NCBI RefSeq assembly: GCF_001557325.1
Contig: NZ_LSJS01000059.1
Span: 1-42,284, forward strand
Direction: 5' to 3'
Length of the DNA stretch: 42,284 bases
Source of the DNA: Erythrobacter donghaensis
GTDB lineage: Bacteria > Pseudomonadota > Alphaproteobacteria > Sphingomonadales > Sphingomonadaceae
Under the pieces are notes generated by a model. The model was not told the DNA's origin, did not search any database, and worked only from the letters and a program-made list of their open reading frames with translations. Both the position numbers and the translations under genes were made by a program. Positions 34,359-42,177 of this stretch are shown in pieces; the first letter of the stretch is position 1; each line of letters opens with the position of its first letter.

Positions 34359-34691
34359 ATGAAGCGCATGATTGTTTCTGTGGTACTTGCGGCAACTGCA
34401 GCGGTGGCGACGCCGGCACTGGCGTCGGGTTCGGGCTCGGGCGGTGGCGGCGCTGCCGTCGGCGGGTTCAACCGCTTCGATTCCGTCCTCGACGAGCAGC
34501 AGCGGCTCGAACAGCGCGGCCGTTCGCAGGTCAAGAAGCGCATCACCTGCACGGCTTGCGAATACAAGGACGGCATCACCCGCCAGAACGCCGGCGCGGT
34601 CGCGCAGGCGGTGCGCAGCGGCAGCTTCGAGTTGACCAAGAAGGACCGTGAGGCCGTGCTCTTCTTCCTGAAGCAGCGATATGGGGTGTGA
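34359..34691 (+). CDS. Small secreted protein with a CxxC motif
   Basis: The 110-residue product has a signal peptide (about residues 1-23, cleavage likely after TPALA). A Gly/Ser-rich linker follows, then a basic helical domain with a CTAC motif (ITCTACEYKDG, about residues 65-75) and a C-terminal helix. I do not recognise the family. The ATG at 34359 has AAAGGAATAGGG upstream. Its stop overlaps the GTG start of the next gene by three bases, so it is the first gene of the glycosyltransferase operon. The CxxC pair might bind metal or undergo thiol redox. Confidence 0.75.
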   Translation: MKRMIVSVVLAATAAVATPALASGSGSGGGGAAVGGFNRFDSVLDEQQRLEQRGRSQVKKRITCTACEYKDGITRQNAGAVAQAVRSGSFELTKKDREAVLFFLKQRYGV

Positions 34692-36811
34692 CGGTTAGCG
34701 CCCGGCTTGCCCTCGCCGCGCCGGGATCGCCCGGGGAGCACCGCGGGCGCGCCTCCGACCTGCGGGCGATGGCGGCGGCCGCTGCGTGTCTCGGCACGGT
34801 CGGCACGTTGGTCTTGCTCTCGCGGCAGGTGGCACCGCCGATCATCGGCTATGCGGGCGCGCTCGCGGTCGGTGGCGCGCTGGTCAGCCTCCTGCTCTGG
34901 CGGCCGGTCGCTCTGACGGCGCGCACGGTGCTGCTGGTGGCGGCCGCCGCCCACATGCTCGCCCTGTTCGGGCACACCGTGTTCGAGGACGATTACTACC
35001 GCTTCCTGTGGGACGGCTGGCGGGTGCTGGAAGCAGCCACGCCTTATGGCGTGCCGCCCGCGCAGTTCATCGACGATCCCGCCATCCCGCCCGAATGGCA
35101 GGCGGTGCTCGAATGGATCAATTACCCCGAACTGCCGACGATCTACGGACCCGCGCTGCAAGCCGTGTTCGCCGCGATCGCCGCCCTCGCCGGGACCGAT
35201 CCGCTGGGGCTGCGCCTCGCCTTTGCCGCAGCCACGCTGGGCCTGACCGCGCTGGTGCTGCGCCGCCACGATCCGGGCCGCGCGGCGCTGTTCGCCTGGA
35301 ACCCGCTGGTGGTTGCGGAGAGCACGCTCCACCTCCACCCCGACATCCTGATGGCGCTGGCGCTGTTCGCGGGGCTGGTCGCTGGGCGGCGGCGCCCGAT
35401 TGCGGCGGGCGCGTTCCTCGGGCTTGCGGCAGGGATCAAGATCGTCGCGCTTGCCGCCTGGCCGCTGCTGCTGCGCCTGAGGCCGCGTGCGCTGGCGACC
35501 GCGGTGGCTGTGCTCGGCGCGCTCTATCTGCCTTTCGCTCTGCAGGGGCAGGGTATCGGCTTCGAGACCACCGCCACCTTCGCGACCGACTGGTACTTCA
35601 ACCCGCTCGCCTTCGAGCCACTGCTGTGGCTTCTGGGGCCGGGGATCGGCCGACTGACGGCGCTGCTGCTGGCAGGGCTGCTGGTGTTGCGCCTCCACGC
35701 CGGCGTGCGCGATGCGGACAGCGTGCCGCTGGCGGCGATCTTCGCGGCCATCCTGCTGTTCGCCCCGGCGGTCAATGCCTGGTATCTGCTGTGGCTTCTG
35801 CCCTTCGCGCTCGATCGGCGCGAGATCTGGCCCTACTCGGCGAGCGCGGCCCTGCCGCTGTCCTACCTGACCGGGCTCAACCTTGAGCTCTACGAACTCG
35901 ACAGCTTTGCCGTGCACCCGCTGGCGCAGCTCATCGAGTGGGGGGTGATCGCGGGCGCGCTCGGCTTCGATCTGTGGCGGCACCGCCAGCAAGGCAAGCG
36001 TGCCGCCGCCGCGCCGACGCCGCTCGCGGCGCCGCAGGTCGCCGTGGTGATCCCGGCCTATAACGAGGAAGCCTCGGTCGGCGCGACGGTGCGCGGCATC
36101 CGCGCCGCCGCGCCGCCGGGGCTCGCCGCGATCATCGTCGCCGACAACGCATCGAGCGATGCGACCGCAGCCGTGGCCGCCGCCGCGGGCGCGCGCGTGG
36201 TGCCCGCGCCCGAGCGCGGCTATGGCGCCGCCTGCCTCGCCGCGCTCGCAGCGCTCGATCCGGCCGCAGACGTCGTGCTGTTCATGGACGCTGACCTTTC
36301 GGACGTGCCCGAGGATGCCGCCGCGCTGCTTGCCCCGATCATCGCAGGGAGCGCCGATCTGGTGATCGGATCGCGCACCACCGGGGTGATCGAGCCGGGC
36401 GCGATGACGGCGCCGCAGCGCTTCGGCAACTGGCTCGCCCCGGCGCTGGTGCGGGTGATCTGGGGGGTGCGCTACACCGACCTCGGGCCGTTCCGCGCGA
36501 TCCGCCGCGATGCGCTCGACCGGCTCGCGATGGCCGACCGCGATTTCGGCTGGACGATCGAGATGCAGGTGCGCGCCGCAAGGCTCGGCCTGCGCATTGC
36601 CGAGCGCCCGGTGCGCTATCGCAAGCGCGTCGGGCAGTCGAAGATCTCGGGCACGGTGCGCGGCGTGATTTTGGCGGGCTGGAAGATCCTCTACGTCATC
36701 GCCCGCGAAGCCTTCGGCGACTTCGACCGCAGCAGTGCCCCGCGCGCGCGCACCGCGCCGCCGCGATCCCCCGCAATCCTTGCCGCCGCCACCTCCGGGA
36801 GCCCATCATGA
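34688..36811 (+). CDS. Two-domain glycosyltransferase: GT-C membrane domain fused to GT2 (polyprenyl-phosphate hexose synthase-like)
   Basis: The 707-residue protein joins two enzymes. Residues about 1-440 form a multi-helix GT-C domain (GT87/DUF2029-like) with an acidic loop FEDDYYRFLWDG (residues 99-110), which typically uses lipid-linked sugars at the periplasmic side. Residues about 451-690 form a GT2 domain of the dolichol-phosphate-mannose synthase type, with VVIPAYNEE, VADNASSDAT and the DxD metal motif MDADLSD (Asp534, Asp536). The GT2 part could make polyprenyl-P-sugar for the GT-C part. The GTG start (34688) overlaps the stop of the upstream gene, and the stop overlaps the next start (ATGA). 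Sugar and acceptor are unknown. Confidence 0.85.
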   Translation: MTVSARLALAAPGSPGEHRGRASDLRAMAAAAACLGTVGTLVLLSRQVAPPIIGYAGALAVGGALVSLLLWRPVALTARTVLLVAAAAHMLALFGHTVFEDDYYRFLWDGWRVLEAATPYGVPPAQFIDDPAIPPEWQAVLEWINYPELPTIYGPALQAVFAAIAALAGTDPLGLRLAFAAATLGLTALVLRRHDPGRAALFAWNPLVVAESTLHLHPDILMALALFAGLVAGRRRPIAAGAFLGLAAGIKIVALAAWPLLLRLRPRALATAVAVLGALYLPFALQGQGIGFETTATFATDWYFNPLAFEPLLWLLGPGIGRLTALLLAGLLVLRLHAGVRDADSVPLAAIFAAILLFAPAVNAWYLLWLLPFALDRREIWPYSASAALPLSYLTGLNLELYELDSFAVHPLAQLIEWGVIAGALGFDLWRHRQQGKRAAAAPTPLAAPQVAVVIPAYNEEASVGATVRGIRAAAPPGLAAIIVADNASSDATAAVAAAAGARVVPAPERGYGAACLAALAALDPAADVVLFMDADLSDVPEDAAALLAPIIAGSADLVIGSRTTGVIEPGAMTAPQRFGNWLAPALVRVIWGVRYTDLGPFRAIRRDALDRLAMADRDFGWTIEMQVRAARLGLRIAERPVRYRKRVGQSKISGTVRGVILAGWKILYVIAREAFGDFDRSSAPRARTAPPRSPAILAAATSGSPS

Positions 36812-37623
36812 TCCTGCCCACCCCCACCCTCTCGCGCCGCCGCCTGCTGGCTGCGGTTCCCGCCACTGCGCTGCTTGCCGCCTGCGGAGGCGGCGGGCTG
36901 GAGGGCGAGAGCTTCAAGGCCGACGCCGCATCGGCCAAGGTGATCGATCACGGCGCCTGGAACAGCCTGCTCGGCGAATACGTCTCCGAGGGCCCGGACG
37001 GCGTGAACCTCGTCGCCTATGACCGCCTCAAGGCCGAGGCCGCGGACAAACTCGCCGCCTACCTTGCCGCGATGCAGGCGGTCACGATCGAGGGGTTCGG
37101 CCCCGACGAACAATTCGCCTACTGGGTCAATTTGTACAACGCCGCGACCGTGGCGGTGATCATCGCCAACCTGCCGCTCAAGTCGATCCGCGACATCGGG
37201 GTGCTCGGCGCCGGACCGTGGCGCGACAAGGCGGTGACGGTGGCGGGACGCGACCTGACGCTCGACAATATCGAACACGATATCCTGCGGGCAACGTGGA
37301 AGGACGTGCGGATCCACTACGCGGTCAATTGCGCCTCGTACGGCTGCCCCAACCTCGCGCGCGAGGCCTATACCGGCGCGCGGCTCGAGCCGATGCTGGA
37401 GGCGGCGGCGCGCGCCTATGTCAACCATCCGCGCGGGTTCGGCGGGGAGCCGGGCCGGGTGGTCGCCTCGAGCATCTATGACTGGTATGGCGGTGATTGG
37501 GGCTCGGTCGCAGCGGTGCTCGACCACGCCCGCAAATATGCCGAGGGGCCGAGCGCCAGGCTGCTCGAGGGTGCCGAAAGCATCGCGGCCTATGACTATG
37601 ACTGGAGCCTCAACGCCGCCTGA
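36808..37623 (+). CDS. DUF547 domain lipoprotein
   Basis: The 271-residue protein has an SRRRLLAA signal (Tat-like) and a lipobox LLAAC (Cys about 30), so it is likely a lipoprotein. The DUF547 domain (about 50-265) shows the conserved QFAYWVNLYNAATVAVI, LDNIEHDIL and HYAVNCASYGCPNL stretches. The last has a His-Cys pattern suggesting a catalytic or metal site. No biochemical function is established that I know of. DUF547 genes often lie beside the two arsenosugar-type glycosyltransferases, as here. Its ATG overlaps the upstream stop by four bases. Confidence 0.85.
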   Translation: MILPTPTLSRRRLLAAVPATALLAACGGGGLEGESFKADAASAKVIDHGAWNSLLGEYVSEGPDGVNLVAYDRLKAEAADKLAAYLAAMQAVTIEGFGPDEQFAYWVNLYNAATVAVIIANLPLKSIRDIGVLGAGPWRDKAVTVAGRDLTLDNIEHDILRATWKDVRIHYAVNCASYGCPNLAREAYTGARLEPMLEAAARAYVNHPRGFGGEPGRVVASSIYDWYGGDWGSVAAVLDHARKYAEGPSARLLEGAESIAAYDYDWSLNAA

Positions 37624-37675
37624 GGATGCGATTGCCCGGTTGCGCGGTGGGCGCGCGCTTGCCAAGAGGCTGGGC

Positions 37676-38263
37676 ATGTCGATCCGTCCCGAACTCGTGC
37701 TGTTTGCCCGCTATCCGGTCCCCGGACAGTGCAAGACCCGGCTGATCCCGGCGCTCGGGCCGGAGGGCGCGGCAGCGCTCCACCGCCGCCTGACCGAGCG
37801 CACCGTGGGCGTGCTGCGGCAGGCGGGCTGCCCGGTGACGATCGCCTATACCGGCGCGCAGGAAGCGGCGTTCCGCGACTGGCTCGGCAATGATCTGTCC
37901 TATGAGCAGCAGGCCGAGGGCGATCTCACCGCCCGCCTGCTGCCCTTCGCCGCGCGGGCGCCGGTGGTGTTCTTCGGGGCCGACACGCCCGATCTCGCCC
38001 CGGCCCATGTCGCGGCCGCGGTGGCAGCGCTCGCCAGCCATCCGGTCGCGATTGGCCCGGCGGAGGATGGCGGCTATTATCTCATCGCGATGCGCGAGCC
38101 CCTGCCCGACCTGCTCACCGACATGCCGTGGAGCACCGCTGAAGTGCTGCCCGAAACCTTGCGGCGGCTTGAGGCCATGGCGATTGCCCCGGCGCTGCTC
38201 GCCATGCTGGCCGATTGCGACCGTCCCGAGGACCTTGCCCGCTGGCCGGACCTTGCGGCGTGA
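37676..38263 (+). CDS. TIGR04282-type glycosyltransferase (DUF2064; CofC-like fold)
   Basis: The 195-residue protein matches the DUF2064 / TIGR04282 group, first named rSAM/selenodomain-associated transferase 1 and now often annotated as arsenosugar biosynthesis glycosyltransferase. Visible motifs are LFARYPVPGQCKTRLIP (about residues 9-25), FFGADTPDL (metal-binding, about 99-107) and IGPAEDGGYYLIAM (about 123-136). The fold is GT-A or nucleotidyltransferase-like. The ATG at 37676 follows CAAGAGGC; the longer open frame from 37418 is a shadow of the DUF547 gene. Its stop overlaps the next start (GTGA), so the pair is co-translated. The reaction has not been shown. Confidence 0.88.
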   Translation: MSIRPELVLFARYPVPGQCKTRLIPALGPEGAAALHRRLTERTVGVLRQAGCPVTIAYTGAQEAAFRDWLGNDLSYEQQAEGDLTARLLPFAARAPVVFFGADTPDLAPAHVAAAVAALASHPVAIGPAEDGGYYLIAMREPLPDLLTDMPWSTAEVLPETLRRLEAMAIAPALLAMLADCDRPEDLARWPDLAA

Positions 38264-38988
38264 CCCGGGTCACGATCCTGATCCCGACCTACAATGAAGA
38301 GGCGGCGCTACCTGCCACCATCGCCGCGCTGGCGGCGCTCGATCCGCCCGCCGACGAGCTCCTGCTGGTCGATGGTGGCAGCACCGATGCCACGCTCGCG
38401 CTGGCCCGGGCGGCGGGGCTCACGTGCCTCGTCGCGCCGCGCAAGGGCAGGGGAGCGCAGATCAACCATGGCGTGGCGCATGCCCAGGGCGATATCGTCT
38501 GCGTGCTGCACGCCGACAGCCTGTTGCCGCGTGACGCCGTGACGGTGATCCGTGCCGCAATGGCCGATCCCCGCACCGCGCTCGCCAGCTTCATGCCGCG
38601 CATCGCCGGCCCGGGCGGCACGCGCTGGGGGTCGACCTTCCACAACTGGATCAAGACCTGGTACGCCCCGCTGATCTTCCGCCCGCTGCTCTTCGCACGC
38701 GGGGTGCGGCTGCTGTTCGGCGACCATGCGATGTTCTTCCGCCGCCGCGATTTCCTCGCGCTGGGCGGCTGTGACGAGCGGGTGGTGGTGCTCGAGGAGG
38801 CCGAGCTGTGCATCAAGTTCGCCCGGCTCGGGCGGACGCGGATGGTGCGGCGCTGGGTGTGGACCTCGGACCGCCGGATCGCCGCCTGGGGGCGGTGGCG
38901 GGCGAACTGGATCTATCTCAAGGTCGGCGCGATGTGGGCGATGGGCGCGCGCGAGGAGCTGGCCGAGCACTACCCCGATGTGCGCTGA
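38260..38988 (+). CDS. TIGR04283-type GT2 glycosyltransferase
   Basis: The 242-residue GT2 enzyme matches the TIGR04283 group (rSAM/selenodomain-associated transferase 2), the usual partner of TIGR04282. Motifs are VTILIPTYNEEAAL (about residues 4-17), LLVDGGSTDAT, KGRGAQINHG and CVLHADSLLP in place of the DxD. The C-terminal part has an amphipathic segment that may touch the membrane (WRANWIYLKVGAMWAMG). The start is GTG at 38260, overlapping the upstream stop. The last 19 bases overlap the convergent SDR gene. It ends the plus-strand operon that begins at 34359. Confidence 0.88.
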   Translation: MTRVTILIPTYNEEAALPATIAALAALDPPADELLLVDGGSTDATLALARAAGLTCLVAPRKGRGAQINHGVAHAQGDIVCVLHADSLLPRDAVTVIRAAMADPRTALASFMPRIAGPGGTRWGSTFHNWIKTWYAPLIFRPLLFARGVRLLFGDHAMFFRRRDFLALGGCDERVVVLEEAELCIKFARLGRTRMVRRWVWTSDRRIAAWGRWRANWIYLKVGAMWAMGAREELAEHYPDVR

Positions 38989-40028
38989 ACCGGCTTCGCA
39001 GACAGGCCCTTGCGGAGAAAACCGGCCTCCGCACAGAAGGTGATCTGGCGCAGCAGGGCGGGATCATCCCATACCGGCGCAGCGATCCCGGTGAGGTCGG
39101 CCAGCGCATCGGTGGCGAAGTCGGGATACCGCTGGAAATAGCCCCAATAGGGCCGCGCCAGCCGCTCGGCGACGCTTGCGCCGGTGTGTTGGTGCTGCTG
39201 CGGCGTGAGGATGCGCGGGCAGCGCAATCCGGGGACACCGCCGATCAAGCCGAGAAAGCGCGTGGCCGCAACGGCCTCGCGTGCGGCGAGGTGAACGATC
39301 CGGCCATCGTGTACCCGCAGCGCGAGCAGCGCGACGATCCCGCGCACCACGTGGTCGATCGGCACGAAGTTCAGTGTGGCCTCCGCTGATGCGGGAACGG
39401 CAGCAATCTTTCCCTCGGCGATGAACTTGAACGCGCGGTAGATCGTATCGAAGCTGCGGATGCGCCCGCTGGCCTGCTCGCCGACAATGATCGAGGGACG
39501 CGCGATCACCGCGGCAGGCCGCAGCCGGTGCAGCTCGGCCTCGCCCAGCGCCTTGGAGCGCTCGTAAAGATTGCCGAACGGCCCGGCGGGATCGCACGGA
39601 GCCTCGGGAATGGGGCCATCCCTCAAGCCGCAGACATAGGCGGTGCTGACATGAATGAAGCGCGCATCGGGGCAGAGCGCTGCGACATGGCGGATGCCGG
39701 CCACATTGACTGCCTCCAGCGCCTCCCACTCCGCATCAAACCGGACCAGCGCGGCACAGTGGATGATCGCGGAGACGTGGCGCTCCAGCCACGCGCCCGC
39801 CGCGCTGTCCAGTCCGAGCCTCGCCTGGGCAATATCGCCGTGAAGCACGACGAGGCCGCGTGGCGGAGATGCGGGATCGCATTCGGTTGCGGCCAGCGCC
39901 TTTCCTGCATTGTCGCGGATGGTTGCCTCGCGGTGCACCAGCCCGATCACCGGGTGGCCCGCCCCGGTCAGCGCCGCGACCAGCGCTCCACCAAGCAATC
40001 CTGCCGCCCCGGTGACAAGAACCGCCAC
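38970..40028 (-). CDS. Extended SDR / NAD-dependent epimerase-dehydratase family protein
   Basis: The 352-residue protein has an N-terminal Rossmann motif TGAAGLLGG (about residues 6-14), VHGD-like VVLHGDIAQ, FIHVSTAYVCG and the catalytic YERSK motif. The C-terminal third (about 235-352) is a substrate domain of the kind seen in fatty-acyl reductases or sugar-nucleotide epimerases. It could modify a sugar nucleotide or reduce an acyl or keto group; the sequence does not say which. It lies ten bases downstream of the ArsM-like gene, so the two are an operon. Its 3' end overlaps the convergent glycosyltransferase by 19 bases. Confidence 0.87.
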   Translation of the reverse strand: MAVLVTGAAGLLGGALVAALTGAGHPVIGLVHREATIRDNAGKALAATECDPASPPRGLVVLHGDIAQARLGLDSAAGAWLERHVSAIIHCAALVRFDAEWEALEAVNVAGIRHVAALCPDARFIHVSTAYVCGLRDGPIPEAPCDPAGPFGNLYERSKALGEAELHRLRPAAVIARPSIIVGEQASGRIRSFDTIYRAFKFIAEGKIAAVPASAEATLNFVPIDHVVRGIVALLALRVHDGRIVHLAAREAVAATRFLGLIGGVPGLRCPRILTPQQHQHTGASVAERLARPYWGYFQRYPDFATDALADLTGIAAPVWDDPALLRQITFCAEAGFLRKGLSAKPVQRTSG

Positions 40029-40038
40029 CTGCTTGCCG

Positions 40039-41085
40039 TCAGCAACACGTTGCTGCTTGCGCGTCCTGCGTCACGTCGAAGGGCATCCCCCCACCGCACC
40101 CGGCAAACACGCCGAAATGGCGGCTGAAATCACCGATGAAGTCAAAATGCGTGGCAAAGCGCGTCTCGGCCAGCATCTTCCAGCTGTTGCCGCACACCGG
40201 GAATACCCGCCCGGCCTCGATCACGTGCCCCTTGTCGAGCGTGAAGACGCGCTCTTCCCCCAGCACTCCGCCGCGGTAGATCACCGCCTGACCGTAATCC
40301 TCGCATTCGGGCTCCAGCCCCTCGAGCTTGAACAGGCGGTAGGTGGCGGAGAAGAAGCGGATGCCGGCGAGTTTCTCGGCAATCTCGGGATCGCCGATGC
40401 CGAGCGGGCGATCTTTCACCAGCCGCGGATCGGCAAAGCCCGCCGCCTTGGCCTGCGCCAGAAAATCGCCCCAGTAGAGCGCGCCCGACAGGCACTCGCC
40501 ATGCAGCACCGGATCATCGAGCAGCGGCGCGGGCACACGGCGGTCGGCATAGACATCGGAGAAATAGAGCTCCCCGCCCGGCTTCAGCAGCGCGTGCGCG
40601 GCAGCGAACACGGCCTGCTTGTCGGCAACGAGGTTGATCACGCAATTGGAGACGATCACGTCGAAGCTGCCCGGCTCAAGCCCGAGCTCGCCCAACCGCT
40701 CGATATCGCCTTCGAGGAAGGTGACATTGCCCGCTGCATAGCCGAAGCGCTCACGGTGCCATTCCTGGTGCGCGCGCGCCAGCTCGAGCTGTTGCGGCGT
40801 GGCATCGACGCCGACCACCGAACCATCGGGCCCGACCAGCTGCGCCAGCACATAGGCATCCTGTCCCGAGCCCGAGCCCAGATCGAGTATCCGCGCGCCC
40901 TCGATCGCCGCCGGGGCGACGAGGCCGCAGCCGTAATAGCGCGCCTTGACCTCGGGATGGACGTTGGCAAGCGCAGCCAGCACGTGGCGCGGGGGCATGT
41001 CGGCCATGGTGCAGGCGTCGGTCAAAAGATCGCCCGAGCCTTGCAGGACCTCGCCATAATAGTGCCGACTGTTATCGAGGTTCAT
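40039..41085 (-). CDS. arsM: ArsM-like arsenite S-adenosylmethionine methyltransferase
   Basis: The 348-residue methyltransferase has the SAM motif DLGSGSGQD (residues 68-76). It carries the four cysteines that bind trivalent arsenic in ArsM: Cys25, Cys53, Cys148 (SNCVINL) and Cys198 (GECLSGALYW). Spacings of 28, 95 and 50 closely match the Cyanidioschyzon enzyme, which from memory has Cys44, 72, 174 and 224. The C-terminal extension ends in CGGGMPF and a terminal CC pair, as in many longer ArsM proteins. It should methylate As(III) to di- or trimethylarsenic species. An AGGGG ribosome binding site precedes the ATG. It is divergent from the radical SAM gene. Confidence 0.88.
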   Translation of the reverse strand: MNLDNSRHYYGEVLQGSGDLLTDACTMADMPPRHVLAALANVHPEVKARYYGCGLVAPAAIEGARILDLGSGSGQDAYVLAQLVGPDGSVVGVDATPQQLELARAHQEWHRERFGYAAGNVTFLEGDIERLGELGLEPGSFDVIVSNCVINLVADKQAVFAAAHALLKPGGELYFSDVYADRRVPAPLLDDPVLHGECLSGALYWGDFLAQAKAAGFADPRLVKDRPLGIGDPEIAEKLAGIRFFSATYRLFKLEGLEPECEDYGQAVIYRGGVLGEERVFTLDKGHVIEAGRVFPVCGNSWKMLAETRFATHFDFIGDFSRHFGVFAGCGGGMPFDVTQDAQAATCC

Positions 41086-41214
41086 GCTGTGGCCCCTGTT
41101 TGATTTTCCCTTGCGCCTTGCGCATTATTCGGAATGCAGCGCCATGCCGTTACAGCAAAACGCGATCATGCGTGTCTTATGTAATCTTTTGACGAGGTGA
41201 AACGAATTCCCGCC

Positions 41215-42177
41215 ATGGCCACCGTCGTTTCTCCCTTCGCCCTGACAGCCTCCCGGCCGCTCGCACCCGGCAAGTTCGAAAACCCCCGGCAGACGGCCAA
41301 GGGCGAGCCGCGGGCGCAGGTGGCGCTGACCGGGCTGGACACGCTGTGGTTCAACACCGGCACGCTGTGCAATCTGGCCTGCACCACCTGCTACATCGAA
41401 AGCTCGCCGCGCAACGATGCGCTGGTCTATCTGACGCTGGCCGAGGTCGAGACCTTCCTCGACGAGATCGCGCGCGAAGGCCTGCCGACCCGCGAGATCG
41501 CCTTCACCGGGGGCGAGCCGTTCATGAACCCCGACATGCTGCCGATCCTGCAGCTGTGCCTCGCCCGCGGCTTCGCGGTGCTGGTGCTGTCCAACGCGAT
41601 GCAGCCGATGCGCCGCTCCGAGGCGGCCCTGCTGGCGCTCGAAGGGCGCGAGCGGCTGACGATCCGGGTCAGCCTCGATCACTATACCCGCGAGGTGCAC
41701 GAGGCCGAGCGAGGCGTGAGCTGGGACAAGGCGATGGCGGGGCTCGAATGGCTCGCCGCGCACGGGTTCCGGATCGCGGTGGCGGGGCGGCAGCTGGAGC
41801 ATGAAGGCGAAGGCGAGGCCCGCACCGGCTACCGTGAGCTGTTCGCGCGCCATGCCCTGCCGATCGATGCCGACGATCCTGCCCAGCTGGTGCTGTTCCC
41901 GGCGATGGACCCCGATGCCGACATCGCCGAGATCAGCGAGGCGTGCTGGGGCATTCTCGGCAAGGATCCTGCACAGATGATGTGCGCTTCGAGCCGCATG
42001 GTGGTGAAGCGCAAGCATGAACCCGCGCCGCGCGTGGTTGCCTGCACGCTGCTGCCCTACGATCCGGGCTTCGACCTCGGCGCGAGCCTCGTCGAGGCGA
42101 GCGGTGCGGTGGCGCTCAACCATCCCCACTGCGCGCGCTTCTGCGTGCTGGGCGGTGCATCCTGCACGGCATCGTGA
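41215..42177 (+). CDS. Radical SAM protein with Cys-rich C-terminus
   Basis: The 320-residue protein has the radical SAM cluster motif CNLACTTC (Cys52, Cys56, Cys59) and the SAM-binding GGEPFMNPD. A C-terminal region with six further cysteines (EACW, MMCASS, VACTLL, PHCARFC and GASC) suggests an auxiliary iron-sulfur cluster of the SPASM or twitch kind. It does not show the layout I know for canonical ArsS (longer, with a DUF3641 C-terminal domain). The ATG at 41215 is used; GTG at 41197 is an in-frame alternative, and neither has an ideally spaced ribosome binding site. It is divergent from the ArsM-like gene, so it may act on methylated arsenic, but that is inference. Confidence 0.85.
   Translation: MATVVSPFALTASRPLAPGKFENPRQTAKGEPRAQVALTGLDTLWFNTGTLCNLACTTCYIESSPRNDALVYLTLAEVETFLDEIAREGLPTREIAFTGGEPFMNPDMLPILQLCLARGFAVLVLSNAMQPMRRSEAALLALEGRERLTIRVSLDHYTREVHEAERGVSWDKAMAGLEWLAAHGFRIAVAGRQLEHEGEGEARTGYRELFARHALPIDADDPAQLVLFPAMDPDADIAEISEACWGILGKDPAQMMCASSRMVVKRKHEPAPRVVACTLLPYDPGFDLGASLVEASGAVALNHPHCARFCVLGGASCTAS

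Noticed and set aside
34211..35992. 593-codon minus-strand frame opposite the GT-C domain
   Set aside because: Gln/Arg/Gly-rich shadow without motifs.
41086..41214. ArsR-type operator in the arsM/radical SAM divergent region
   Set aside because: I looked for an ArsR-like ATCAA-N6-TTGAT dyad and found none. The region is a likely promoter region, but no specific site could be supported.
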